From: Psychrobacter sp. | Lineage (GTDB): Bacteria; Pseudomonadota; Gammaproteobacteria; Pseudomonadales; Moraxellaceae | Direction of reading: 5' to 3' | Assembly (NCBI GenBank): GCA_012270355.1 | Contig: JAAXIL010000231.1 | Span: 1-18,973 of the forward strand | Length of the DNA stretch: 18,973 bases | Shown here: positions 1-7,713 of the stretch, piece after piece | Layout: the number at the start of each line of letters is the position of its first letter | How positions within the stretch are numbered: the stretch's first letter is position 1 | The notes under the pieces: generated by a model | What the model saw: only the letters and a program-made list of their open reading frames with translations | Databases searched by the model: none | Told to the model about the DNA's origin: nothing | Made by a program: the position numbers and the translations under genes

Positions 1-877
1 TGCTATAACGGTAAATCCCATCTTCCAAGCCCATTAACTCCTTAAAGCTGACCTTGCCATGCCCGCCCGCCCCAATCGCCAAATAATCGCCAAATTGCCA
101 ATAGTTCACATTATGCCGGCAGGGTAAGTCATTTCGCCCTACCCATGCTGAAATTTCATAATTACGAAAGCCTGCTTGCTCAAGTATCGCCTTGCCCTGC
201 TCTTCAATATCCGTCAACCTATGCTCATCAGGCAGAATGGGCGTGTCTCGGTAAAACACGGTGTTTGGCTCAATGGTGAGTTGATACCATGATAGATGCG
301 TCGCCCCTGCCCCCATTGCCACATTAATGTCTGCAACCGCCTCATCTGCCGTCTGCTCAGGCAAACCGTGCATCAAATCGACATTAATACGCTCAAATCC
401 AGCATCTTTGGCATTCTGAATGGCAGTAATAGCTTGGTTTGGGTCATGAATTCGTCCCAAACGTACAAGCTTGTCTGCCGAAAAGGTTTGCACCCCCAGC
501 GACAGGCGGTTGATGCCCACCTCGAGATAATCGGCAAACGGGGCATGCTCAACTGTGCCAGGATTGGCTTCTAGCGTAATCTCAATATCCTCGGCTAAGG
601 TAAGCACATTTTGTAAGTGTTCAAACATCCGTTTGTATTGAGCCACAGGCAATAGCGATGGCGTGCCACCACCAATAAAGATGCTGGTTATCGGACGATT
701 TTGCACAAGGTGTAATTGTGAATTGATGTCGGCAATTAAGGCATCGGTATATTGAGCAAAATCAGTGTCCTCTTTTAAGGTATGCGAGTTAAAGTCGCAA
801 TACGGGCATTTTCTCACGCACCATGGAATATGGATATAAAGAGCTAACGGAATGTTAGATATCGACATCTCAAGCAT
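1..877 (-). CDS. hemW: Radical SAM heme chaperone HemW, 3' end cut by window edge
   Basis: HemW is a cytoplasmic radical SAM protein that binds heme and is thought to deliver it to respiratory enzymes; it is often mislabelled as oxygen-independent coproporphyrinogen oxidase (HemN). The minus-strand reading frame is open for 292 codons and runs off the left edge; the family is usually about 380 residues, so the C-terminal part is missing here. The radical SAM cluster motif CVRKCPYC is at residues 20-27 (Cys20, Cys24, Cys27), followed by GGGTPS near 69-74, EANPG, and HNVNYWQFGDY with IGAGGHGK towards the visible end. The cluster lies only about 20 residues from the N-terminus, as in HemW rather than the longer HemN. 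The start is either ATG at 877 or ATG at 868; neither has a clear ribosome binding site. The gene is divergent from the aldehyde dehydrogenase gene. Confidence 0.9.
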   Translation of the reverse strand, partial: MLEMSISNIPLALYIHIPWCVRKCPYCDFNSHTLKEDTDFAQYTDALIADINSQLHLVQNRPITSIFIGGGTPSLLPVAQYKRMFEHLQNVLTLAEDIEITLEANPGTVEHAPFADYLEVGINRLSLGVQTFSADKLVRLGRIHDPNQAITAIQNAKDAGFERINVDLMHGLPEQTADEAVADINVAMGAGATHLSWYQLTIEPNTVFYRDTPILPDEHRLTDIEEQGKAILEQAGFRNYEISAWVGRNDLPCRHNVNYWQFGDYLAIGAGGHGKVSFKELMGLEDGIYRYS

Positions 878-1003
878 AAATTGACAGAGCTATGGCAATT
901 AAAAAGCAATTAGAAAATGTCACAAAGTCTAAACTGAAACACCATAGGTTGCATCACAAATTTTAAATGGCTTTGGTAAGCTAGTTTTAGTTAACAACGA
1001 TTT

Positions 1004-1036
1004 ACTCATTTACTGAGTTATCACATGAGTACTCAT
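1004..1036. promoter_or_regulatory. Two adjacent palindromes upstream of the aldehyde dehydrogenase gene
   Basis: Two short inverted repeats sit side by side in the spacer between hemW and the dehydrogenase gene. The first is ACTCA-TTTAC-TGAGT at 1004-1018. The second is a perfect 12-base palindrome, ATGAGTACTCAT, at 1025-1036. Both share the half-site ACTCA/TGAGT, so a dimeric regulator could bind both. They end about 53 bases before the dehydrogenase start. That they act as an operator is inference; no -35/-10 pair was clear enough to call. Confidence 0.35.
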
Positions 1037-1089
1037 TGTTACTTATCACATTATTCCCCAATGAATGACAGAATACAAAAGGATATAGC

Positions 1090-2478
1090 ATGGCTGACAT
1101 TACTACCATCAATCCCGCCACGGGCAAAGAGCTAACTACTTATGATTACATGAGCGAAAGCGATGTTAATAACATCATTGATGCCTCGCACACCGCTTTT
1201 CTAGACTGGCGACTGGTTGATTTAGACACCCGTGCCAAAGCCATCACAGCGATTAGCAAGGTATTTGACGAGCGTAAAGAAGAGCTTGCCAAACTGATGA
1301 CCACCGAGCGGGGCAAGTTGTACGAACAAAGCTTGCAAGAAATTGATTTATGCATGGTCAGCTGCGACTACACCGCCAACGTTGGCGTAACGGAACTTGC
1401 CGATGAAGAACGGGAAATTGACGGCATGAAAAAAGGCATCGTCACTTATCAACCGCTGGGCATCGTGTATGGCATTCAGCCTTGGAACTTCCCTGCCTAT
1501 CAGGTAGTCCGCTATGCCATCGCCAGTCTCATGGCAGGCAACGCCATTTTGCTTAAACATGCGGCAAATGTAACAGGCAGTGCATTACTTATCGAAGACA
1601 TTATTCAAACTGGGCTGGCAAATGCGGGTGCATCAAAAGATTTGTTCCGTACCTTAGTGATTAGTCATGACTTATCCGATAAGGTGATTGCCCACGACAA
1701 AGTGCGAGGCATCACCTTTACGGGTAGCAACGACGGCGGTAAAGTGATTGCTGAAAAGGCAGCAAAAGTCACCAAAAAAACCGTACTAGAGTTGGGCTCA
1801 AATGATGCGTTTATCGTGCTTGCCGATGCTGACTTAGACGTGGCAGTAGAAACTTGCGTGCAGGCACGATTAACAAACAACGGTGAAACTTGCGTCGCGG
1901 CAAAACGGTTCGTGATTGTTGATGACATTTATGATGACTTCACTGAGCGGATGGTCAAACGCTTTAGCGAGTTTAACTATGGCGATCCGATGAGCGAAGA
2001 CGTGCAAATGGGGGCGTTGGCTCGTGAGGATTTACGAAAGACCTTACACAAGCAAGTGCAAGAAAGTGTGGACAAAGGGGCTAAAATCTTAGTTGGCGGT
2101 GAGATTCCTGACGGAGAAGGCTATTTCTACCCTGCTACCATTTTGGCAGACGTGCAAAAGGGTCAACCTGCCTACGACGATGAGTTATTTGGTCCTGTTG
2201 CCTCATTTATTCGTGCCAAAGACACCGATGATGCCATGCGACTTGCCAATGACAGCCGTTATGGACTAGGTGGGGCGATTTTCTCAAAAGATGAAGACAA
2301 TGCCATTCGCCTCGCCAGCCAGTACTTCGACACAGGCATGGTTTATATCAACGGCTATGGATTAGCCAACCCTGCCCTGCCCTTTGGCGGTGTGAAAGAC
2401 TCGGGCTATGGGCGTGAGCATGGCGGTTTTGGCATCAAAGAATTTGTCAATGCCAAAGGGTTACATGTGTTTGGATAA
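1090..2478 (+). CDS. NAD(P)-dependent succinate-semialdehyde dehydrogenase-type aldehyde dehydrogenase (Sad/YneI-like)
   Basis: This is an aldehyde dehydrogenase that probably oxidises succinate semialdehyde to succinate, linking 4-aminobutyrate or related breakdown to the TCA cycle. The 462-residue length and the motifs match the E. coli Sad (YneI) group. Visible landmarks are PWNFP at 131-135 (Asn133, oxyanion hole), Lys156 in LLKHAAN (cofactor binding), FTGS at 210-213, the general base Glu234 in LELGS, and the nucleophile Cys268 in NNGETCVAAKR. The second glycine of the usual ELGG motif is serine here (Ser237). The ATG at 1090 is preceded by AAGGA with 6 bases of spacing. The gene stands alone: hemW is divergent and a strong terminator follows. 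Substrate is inferred from family only; related semialdehydes are possible. Confidence 0.85.
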   Translation: MADITTINPATGKELTTYDYMSESDVNNIIDASHTAFLDWRLVDLDTRAKAITAISKVFDERKEELAKLMTTERGKLYEQSLQEIDLCMVSCDYTANVGVTELADEEREIDGMKKGIVTYQPLGIVYGIQPWNFPAYQVVRYAIASLMAGNAILLKHAANVTGSALLIEDIIQTGLANAGASKDLFRTLVISHDLSDKVIAHDKVRGITFTGSNDGGKVIAEKAAKVTKKTVLELGSNDAFIVLADADLDVAVETCVQARLTNNGETCVAAKRFVIVDDIYDDFTERMVKRFSEFNYGDPMSEDVQMGALAREDLRKTLHKQVQESVDKGAKILVGGEIPDGEGYFYPATILADVQKGQPAYDDELFGPVASFIRAKDTDDAMRLANDSRYGLGGAIFSKDEDNAIRLASQYFDTGMVYINGYGLANPALPFGGVKDSGYGREHGGFGIKEFVNAKGLHVFG

Positions 2479-2510
2479 TAAACCGATAACTACTTCTTGA
2501 AACACCTACT

Positions 2511-2545
2511 TAAAAAGGACAAGCTTCGGTTTGTCCTTTTTATTA
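2511..2545 (+). terminator. Rho-independent terminator with UUCG tetraloop
   Basis: An 11-bp perfect stem (AAAAAGGACAA at 2512-2522 with TTGTCCTTTTT at 2531-2541) is extended inward by a G-T and a C-G pair and capped by a C(TTCG)G tetraloop, followed by more T-rich sequence. It lies 33 bases after the dehydrogenase stop. The A-rich 5' arm means it could also work on the other strand. Confidence 0.85.
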
Positions 2546-2549
2546 TTCG

Positions 2550-2580
2550 CTCTAAACCTCATGATAAAACATGGTTAGAG
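2550..2580. other. Imperfect inverted repeat between terminator and lipoprotein gene
   Basis: CTCTAAACC at 2550-2558 pairs with GGTTAGAG at 2573-2580 with one unpaired base. It lacks a T-run and so is not a terminator. It lies about 70 bases before the lipoprotein start and could be an operator or simply chance. Confidence 0.2.
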
Positions 2581-2647
2581 TTTTGCTTCAAAATAGCTTA
2601 TGATGGGTGTTAATTATGACCAATTTATTTGATTGGACTTGACACCA

Positions 2648-3691
2648 ATGACCTTTCTAAAACTAAAAAAACTACCAAAATCTTTGCTGGTGGTTGCTTT
2701 AACCACTGCCACATTAGGACTTACCGCTTGCGGTGGTAGCGACGCCGAAGAAACCATCGACCGTATCGAAGCAGAATATGATCGCATCGCTGATGATGTC
2801 AAAGACGAATATCAGCGTGTTGAAGACAAGCTAAACGACGATGAAAAAAGCATGGCTGAAATTTTAGAATCGGTATTTTTGCCTGAAGAATCGCTGGATG
2901 AGTTTTTGGACAAACTCACGCCCGAAGGGGGTAAAGGTGGGTTATACGTTGGGCATTTTGTTGAGCTTGGCGATGGCGATGATGATGATGTGGACATTGG
3001 GGCGATGTATTTTGATATTCCCAAAGATGGGGCAGGCAGTGTTGACGGACGCATCAGCTATCAGCAACAGCCATGTCAAGATAACAATACACTGGCAACC
3101 GACAGTGCCGTGAAAGTCGATAACTATCTGACTGGTAAACTCTCAGGCAGTCTGGATACGCCCGAATTTTTGGATATCAAATACGTCAACGATTTGGATA
3201 TTGCTACGCCAAACATTTTGACCACTTTTGATGGGTCTTTTAAAGAAGGTTTGACGGGTGAGCCTTGGTCAGGACGATTTGAATATCAAGATGGCTTGGG
3301 TGGCACAGAATTGTCCTCAGGCAAAGACAACTGCAACGTCAGTTATACCCTTGGCAAACAAGCCAATTATGTCACTTATCCGCTGGATTATCAGCGTGGT
3401 GAGTTGATGGCAAAAGTGATTGGCATCGGCTCGACTGCTCGTTTGGTATGGACAAATCCAGCAGGTACGGCAATGACTTTGGTGAGCCAAATCAACGTCA
3501 ATGAAGCGGGCGAAGGGGCGAATGGCTTTGTGGTCAATCAGTTATTCAAAGATAATGATCCCGCAGGCGAGTTTAGCCCGCAAGTTACCGACACGCCGAC
3601 CAACTATGCGTTTGTGGTGCAAGCGTTTGATGCGGATAATCGTTTGCTGGGCTATGATGCAGTAGTGATGGATTTGCCCGAAGCCCCATAA
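2648..3691 (+). CDS. Predicted acidic outer-membrane or periplasmic lipoprotein, function unknown
   Basis: I do not recognise the family. From the ATG at 2648 the protein has 347 residues and a clear lipoprotein signal: a lysine-rich start, a hydrophobic core (LLVVALTTATLGL) and the lipobox LTAC, with Cys28 as the lipidated residue. The next residues are Gly-Gly-Ser-Asp, so no Asp at +2 argues for inner-membrane retention. Residues 35-75 are acidic and probably helical, a run of aspartates lies at 109-116, and the rest (about 98-347) looks beta-rich with two further cysteines (143, 229) that could form a disulfide. An in-frame TTG lies 15 bases upstream, but ATG gives the better signal peptide and has a weak GGA upstream. 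Terminators lie on both sides, so the gene is probably transcribed alone. Confidence 0.7.
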   Translation: MTFLKLKKLPKSLLVVALTTATLGLTACGGSDAEETIDRIEAEYDRIADDVKDEYQRVEDKLNDDEKSMAEILESVFLPEESLDEFLDKLTPEGGKGGLYVGHFVELGDGDDDDVDIGAMYFDIPKDGAGSVDGRISYQQQPCQDNNTLATDSAVKVDNYLTGKLSGSLDTPEFLDIKYVNDLDIATPNILTTFDGSFKEGLTGEPWSGRFEYQDGLGGTELSSGKDNCNVSYTLGKQANYVTYPLDYQRGELMAKVIGIGSTARLVWTNPAGTAMTLVSQINVNEAGEGANGFVVNQLFKDNDPAGEFSPQVTDTPTNYAFVVQAFDADNRLLGYDAVVMDLPEAP

Positions 3692-3711
3692 ACTCACCAC
3701 TTTTTTTATTT

Positions 3712-3742
3712 AACCTACTCATATTGATGGGTAGGTTTTTTA
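3712..3742 (+). terminator. Rho-independent terminator after the lipoprotein gene
   Basis: A 10-bp stem with one G-T pair (AACCTACTCA at 3712-3721 with TGGGTAGGTT at 3728-3737) has a 6-base loop and is followed by a short T-run. It ends only about 30 bases before the MATE start codon, leaving little room for a separate MATE promoter downstream of it. Confidence 0.8.
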
Positions 3743-3773
3743 TTTGCTGAATCAATCCCATTATGGACAGGAT

Positions 3774-5159
3774 ATGCCCCTACCCTATCTACCCGCCAAA
3801 GATTTTAAGCACCACAGTCGCCGGCTTGGCGTATTGATGTTACCCATTTTAATCACCCAATTTCGCCAAGCGGCTCTCGGGGTGGTTGACTCCATCATGG
3901 CGGGGCGAGTATCAGCACTTGACTTGGCAGCCGTATCAATTGGCACGGGCATTTGGTTGCCGCTATTTTTGCTGTCATCAGGCATTTTACTGGCGACTAC
4001 CCCGCTTATTGGCGAAAAGATTGGACAAGACCGCCTCAGCGACGTGCCGATGCTCACTCAACAATCGCTGTGGGCAGGGCTTGGCATTGGCGTAATTGGG
4101 GCGATGCTGGTGACTGCCAGTCCAGCCCTATTTGGTTTAATGGGCGTGCCTGCCGACATTGCTCCCATTGCAAGCGATTATGTGCAAGCGGTGGCGTGGG
4201 GATTTCCTGCCATTGCGGTTTATGCGGTACTTCGTTGCTACTGCGAGGCACTCTCTCGCCCCGAGCCTGTTACCGCCATCAGCATTATTGGTTTGCTGGC
4301 TGATATTCCGCTCAACTATGTGTTTATTTATGGCAAATTGGGCATGCCTGCGATGGGCGGTGCGGGCTGTGGGGTGGCTTCGGCGATAGTCATGTGGCTT
4401 AACTGCTTGCTACTTATTGGTTATTTGTTTTTTAGTCAGCATAGGATTTTTCGGCAAACTCGATTTTTTGGACGGTTTGCTCCGCCTAGCCTACCGCATA
4501 TCAAAACCTTGCTTGCGTTAGGCTTACCGATTGGCGTATCGATATTTTTTGAAGCCAGTTTGTTTAGCCTTGCGTCACTGGTCATCAGTCCGCTCGGTGA
4601 GATTGCCGTTGCTTCGCATCAAGTGGCGTCAGCGGTGACCTCGCAAATTTTTATGATCCCCGTATCGCTGGCAATGGCACTCACCATCATGATTTCCAAT
4701 CGGTTTGGTGAAAAAAATTGGGCACAGCTTATTGCGGTACAACGCACGGGGCTGGCATGGGCGGTTATTATTGCTCTGATTAGCATGGTGCTGACAGCTA
4801 TTTTTCGGCAGGAGTTGGCAGCAGCATTTACCGACAACATTGAGGTCATGCAAAAGGCGATGTTGCTTCTATTATTTGCCATTGCGTATCAATTGGTGGA
4901 CGGTTGGCAAGTGACGATAGCCGGAATTTTACGAGGAATGCAAGACACCACAGTCCCGATGCTACTTACCTTATTTTGTTATTGGGGCGTGGCGTTGCCA
5001 CTTGGCACGTATTTGGTACGCTATACCGACACGGGGGCAAAAGGCTTTTGGCTGGCATTGGTCACGGGATTGACACTGGCTGCGATACTCCTCACCGCAA
5101 GGCTGATTTATTTTGAGCGAAAGCGGGGCATTCATCCATCAAACCCTCACTTGTCTTGA
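3774..5159 (+). CDS. norM: MATE family multidrug/Na+ (or H+) antiporter, NorM type
   Basis: This inner-membrane efflux pump probably exports cationic drugs or metabolites in exchange for Na+ or H+. The 461-residue protein consists almost entirely of hydrophobic segments in the two-bundle pattern expected of 12 transmembrane helices. Typical MATE features are the N-terminal QFRQAALGVVDSIMAG stretch, YCEALSRPEPV after helix 5-6, the loop GKLGMPAMGGAGCGVASAI, and GILRGMQDTTVPM in the C-terminal half. The ATG at 3774 is chosen over an in-frame TTG at 3744, because the TTG overlaps the end of the preceding terminator and has no ribosome binding site. Substrate cannot be told from sequence, and the norM symbol marks the subfamily only. 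accB follows 100 bases later on the same strand. Confidence 0.85.
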   Translation: MPLPYLPAKDFKHHSRRLGVLMLPILITQFRQAALGVVDSIMAGRVSALDLAAVSIGTGIWLPLFLLSSGILLATTPLIGEKIGQDRLSDVPMLTQQSLWAGLGIGVIGAMLVTASPALFGLMGVPADIAPIASDYVQAVAWGFPAIAVYAVLRCYCEALSRPEPVTAISIIGLLADIPLNYVFIYGKLGMPAMGGAGCGVASAIVMWLNCLLLIGYLFFSQHRIFRQTRFFGRFAPPSLPHIKTLLALGLPIGVSIFFEASLFSLASLVISPLGEIAVASHQVASAVTSQIFMIPVSLAMALTIMISNRFGEKNWAQLIAVQRTGLAWAVIIALISMVLTAIFRQELAAAFTDNIEVMQKAMLLLLFAIAYQLVDGWQVTIAGILRGMQDTTVPMLLTLFCYWGVALPLGTYLVRYTDTGAKGFWLALVTGLTLAAILLTARLIYFERKRGIHPSNPHLS

Positions 5160-5175
5160 AAAAATTTGTTACACT

Positions 5176-5228
5176 ATGCCAAATTTCTGCCCAATTATGG
5201 GGCATGGTATGAGTTAGCCATTTTTTAA
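5176..5228 (+). promoter_or_regulatory. Possible accB leader structure with overlapping hairpins
   Basis: The 100-base gap before accB holds TGCCC/GGGCA (5188-5192 with 5200-5204), and a second weaker stem ATGGT/GCCAT (5204-5208 with 5217-5221) followed by six T residues. The two stems share base 5204, so they would tend to exclude each other. This could be a weak terminator for the MATE gene or an attenuator-like leader for accBC. No match to the E. coli BirA operator was seen. Stems are short, so confidence is low. Confidence 0.25.
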
Positions 5229-5259
5229 GTTTTTTTGGATTGTAGGGTGAGGGTCATCA

Positions 5260-5697
5260 ATGAATATCGACGCAAAAACTGAGCAAATTCGTGCCCTCAT
5301 CGATTTGATGGAAGAAAAAGACCTCGCCAGTCTAGAAATTCGCTCGGGTGACGATGCCATCAGCTTGACCCGCCATTTTGACACGCCTGCCCCTGTGTTT
5401 GCTCAAGCCTCTGACTCTGCCCAATTAAACGCCCAATCGACAACCCCTGCCCCCACTCGTGGCGTGACCGAAGATGCCCCAATGGTTGGGGTGTTTTATG
5501 TTGCCCCCAGTCCCAATGAGGCCCCTTTTGTCAGCGTCGGGCAAAAGGTGCAAGCAGGGGAGACACTCGGCATTATCGAAGCCATGAAAATCATGAATCC
5601 GCTCGAGGCGACGCAAAGTGGCATTATTGATGCGATTTTAGTGGACGATGGCGACGTGGTGCAATTTGGGCAACCCATCGTGCGTTATAAAGCATAA
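5260..5697 (+). CDS. accB: Biotin carboxyl carrier protein of acetyl-CoA carboxylase
   Basis: AccB carries the covalently bound biotin that shuttles CO2 between biotin carboxylase and the carboxyltransferase, in the first committed step of fatty-acid synthesis. The 145-residue protein has the usual layout: an N-terminal domain (1-40, starting [18 protein letters not shown]), a Pro/Ala/Gln/Thr-rich linker (about 42-70) and the C-terminal biotinyl domain. The biotinylation motif EAMKIMN at 107-113 places biotin on Lys110. [17 protein letters not shown] at 75-91 is the 'thumb' region found in this type of BCCP. GAGGG lies 6 bases before the ATG. It is 11 bases upstream of accC, the standard accBC operon. 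Confidence 0.97.
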   Translation: MNIDAKTEQIRALIDLMEEKDLASLEIRSGDDAISLTRHFDTPAPVFAQASDSAQLNAQSTTPAPTRGVTEDAPMVGVFYVAPSPNEAPFVSVGQKVQAGETLGIIEAMKIMNPLEATQSGIIDAILVDDGDVVQFGQPIVRYKA

Positions 5698-5708
5698 AGG
5701 CGTTTGGC

Positions 5709-7061
5709 ATGATTAAAAAATTACTCATTGCGAATCGGGGTGAAATTGCCTTACGCATTGTGCGAGCGTGCAAACAACTTGGTATCGAGACGGTGGGCGT
5801 GTATTCCACTGCCGATGAAAATTTGATGCACCTCAAATTTGTCGATGAGGCGGTGTGTATCGGCAAGCCGAATGCCAATCAAAGCTACCTTAATATTCCC
5901 GCCATTTTAACCGCTTGCGAAGTCACGGGGGCAGATGCCATTCACCCTGGTTATGGCTTTTTATCAGAAAATGCCGAATTTGCCGAAGCTGTCGAAGAAG
6001 CAGGGATTACCTTTGTGGGTCCGCACCCCGACCACATACGTTTAATGGGCGACAAAGTATCTGCCATTAGAGCGATGATGCAAGCAGGCGTGCCAACCGT
6101 AGCAGGGTCTGAAGGGGCAGTCACTTTGCACAATGCCGACGAGCAAGCCCAGCGTATTGGCTTCCCAATTCTCATCAAAGCCTCAGCTGGCGGTGGCGGG
6201 CGGGGCATGCGGGTGGTAGATCGTATCGAGCAGTTGGCAGAACAAGTCCGCATCGCCAAAAGTGAGGCCGAACAGTGGTTTGGCGACGATGCCATTTATA
6301 TGGAAAAGTATTTGCAAAATCCTCGCCACATTGAGGTGCAGGTGCTTGGCGATGGCAACGGTCGAGCCATTCATTTGTATGACCGAGATTGTTCGCTTCA
6401 GCGACGGCACCAAAAGGTGGTGGAAGAAGCCCCTGCCCCCGACATTCCCGACGATGTGCGAGAGCCGATTTTGCAAGCTTGTGTCAGTGCTTGCGAGCAA
6501 ATAGGCTATCGAGGGGCGGGTACGTTTGAGTTTTTGTTTGAAAATGGCAAGTTTTATTTTATTGAGATGAACACTCGGGTGCAGGTTGAACACCCCGTGA
6601 CCGAAATGGTCACAGGCATCGACGTGGTGGTCGAACAGCTAAAAATCGCCTCGGGTTATGGCTTATCCTACCGTCAAGATGAAATCAGTGTGCATGGTCA
6701 CGCCATCGAATGTCGCATCAATGCTGAAAATCCAACTACTTTTATGCCTTCACCTGGCACAGTGATGCAGTTTTTTGCTCCCGCTGGTGCGGGTGTGCGG
6801 TTTGATTCGCATCTTTACCCGAACTATGCCATTCCTACCTTTTATGACTCCCTCATCGGCAAGCTCGTCTGTCACGGGCAAAATCGTACCCAAGCCATCG
6901 CCAAATGTCGTCATGCCCTTGATGAGTTGGTGATTACGGGCATTCAAACCAACGTGCCTTTACATCGGGACGTGATTTTAACCGATACCGACTTCATCGC
7001 TCAGGCTCAAAATATTCATTACTTAGAGACGGTGTTGCTGGCACCCCCTTCCCGCTCCTAG
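5709..7061 (+). CDS. accC: Biotin carboxylase subunit of acetyl-CoA carboxylase
   Basis: AccC uses ATP and bicarbonate to carboxylate the biotin on AccB. The 450-residue length matches E. coli AccC (449). Visible motifs are [15 protein letters not shown] at 79-93, the ATP-binding lysines Lys116 and Lys157, the glycine-rich loop GGGGRGM at 161-167, HQKVVEEAP at 234-242, and the metal and active-site segment [17 protein letters not shown] with Glu286, Asn288 and Arg290. All sit two positions before their E. coli counterparts, so the catalytic set appears complete. AAAGG precedes the ATG. The next gene, a TRIC-type channel, starts 15 bases after the stop and is probably co-transcribed. Confidence 0.97.
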   Translation: MIKKLLIANRGEIALRIVRACKQLGIETVGVYSTADENLMHLKFVDEAVCIGKPNANQSYLNIPAILTACEVTGADAIHPGYGFLSENAEFAEAVEEAGITFVGPHPDHIRLMGDKVSAIRAMMQAGVPTVAGSEGAVTLHNADEQAQRIGFPILIKASAGGGGRGMRVVDRIEQLAEQVRIAKSEAEQWFGDDAIYMEKYLQNPRHIEVQVLGDGNGRAIHLYDRDCSLQRRHQKVVEEAPAPDIPDDVREPILQACVSACEQIGYRGAGTFEFLFENGKFYFIEMNTRVQVEHPVTEMVTGIDVVVEQLKIASGYGLSYRQDEISVHGHAIECRINAENPTTFMPSPGTVMQFFAPAGAGVRFDSHLYPNYAIPTFYDSLIGKLVCHGQNRTQAIAKCRHALDELVITGIQTNVPLHRDVILTDTDFIAQAQNIHYLETVLLAPPSRS

Positions 7062-7076
7062 CTTTGATCGCCTTGC

Positions 7077-7712
7077 ATGACTGACTATTTCATTTCCCCC
7101 GACATTTTGCTTTATGTCCTTGATATGATGGGCATCGTTGCCTGTGCGGTGGCGGGAACGCTATTGGCTCAACATAAGGGTTTTGATATTTTTGGTTGTG
7201 TGTTGGTGGCAATGGTCAATGCTATTGGTGGTGGCACGATGCGGGATATTGCACTTGACCGTCACCCACTATTTTGGATGACAGACCATAACTATGTCAT
7301 CGGGATTACGCTGGTGTCGCTCGCCATGCAAATGTTTTTTCATCTGTCCCACAAAATCGGCACGGTCATCAAGGTGTTCGATGCCGTCGGGTTGGCAGCG
7401 TTTAGCGTGATTGGTTTTAAGGTGGCGTTGTCTATGGGTGTGTCACCTGCCATTGCCGTAATGATGGCGGTATGGACGTCTATTATTGGCGGTATGATAC
7501 GGGATATTATTTGCAATGAAATCCCGCTCGTATTGCAACGTGAAATTTATATCACCGCCAGTGTGGCTGGCTCGTGTGTGTATTTAATGTTAGATGCATT
7601 GAACGTGAAAACAGGGGTGAATGACTTTGTGATGCTTGGCACGATTTTCACAATTCGCATTTTAGCGATGCGGTTTGATTGGCATTTGCCATCGATTCGG
7701 TTGGTGAAATAA
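7077..7712 (+). CDS. TRIC-type cation channel family membrane protein (UPF0126/YicG-like)
   Basis: This inner-membrane protein of the trimeric intracellular cation channel family has bacterial members that conduct K+ or related cations as trimers; some bacterial relatives are linked to glycine use. The 211 residues form about seven hydrophobic segments with an internal duplication. Each half opens with an Asp-x-x-Gly-x-x-Ala segment (LDMMGIVACAVAG near 15-27, FDAVGLAAFSVIG near 101-113) and ends with a glycine/RD motif (GGGTMRD at 51-57, GGMIRD at 138-143). DRHPLFW after the first repeat is also typical. It follows accC by 15 bases and probably shares its transcript. Its stop lies one base from the stop of convergent recJ. 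The ion carried and the physiological role are not known from sequence. Confidence 0.88.
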   Translation: MTDYFISPDILLYVLDMMGIVACAVAGTLLAQHKGFDIFGCVLVAMVNAIGGGTMRDIALDRHPLFWMTDHNYVIGITLVSLAMQMFFHLSHKIGTVIKVFDAVGLAAFSVIGFKVALSMGVSPAIAVMMAVWTSIIGGMIRDIICNEIPLVLQREIYITASVAGSCVYLMLDALNVKTGVNDFVMLGTIFTIRILAMRFDWHLPSIRLVK

Positions 7713-7713
7713 G

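Noticed and set aside
296..574. 92-codon plus-strand frame inside hemW
   Set aside because: It lies entirely opposite clear HemW coding sequence with conserved motifs on the minus strand.
3744..3773. Upstream TTG start for the MATE gene
   Set aside because: It lies directly behind the T-run of a terminator, has no ribosome binding site, and adds residues outside the family alignment; the ATG at 3774 is better.
5160..5259. Biotin repressor (BirA) operator before accB
   Set aside because: No match to the known TTGTAAACC/GGTTTACAA half-sites was found.
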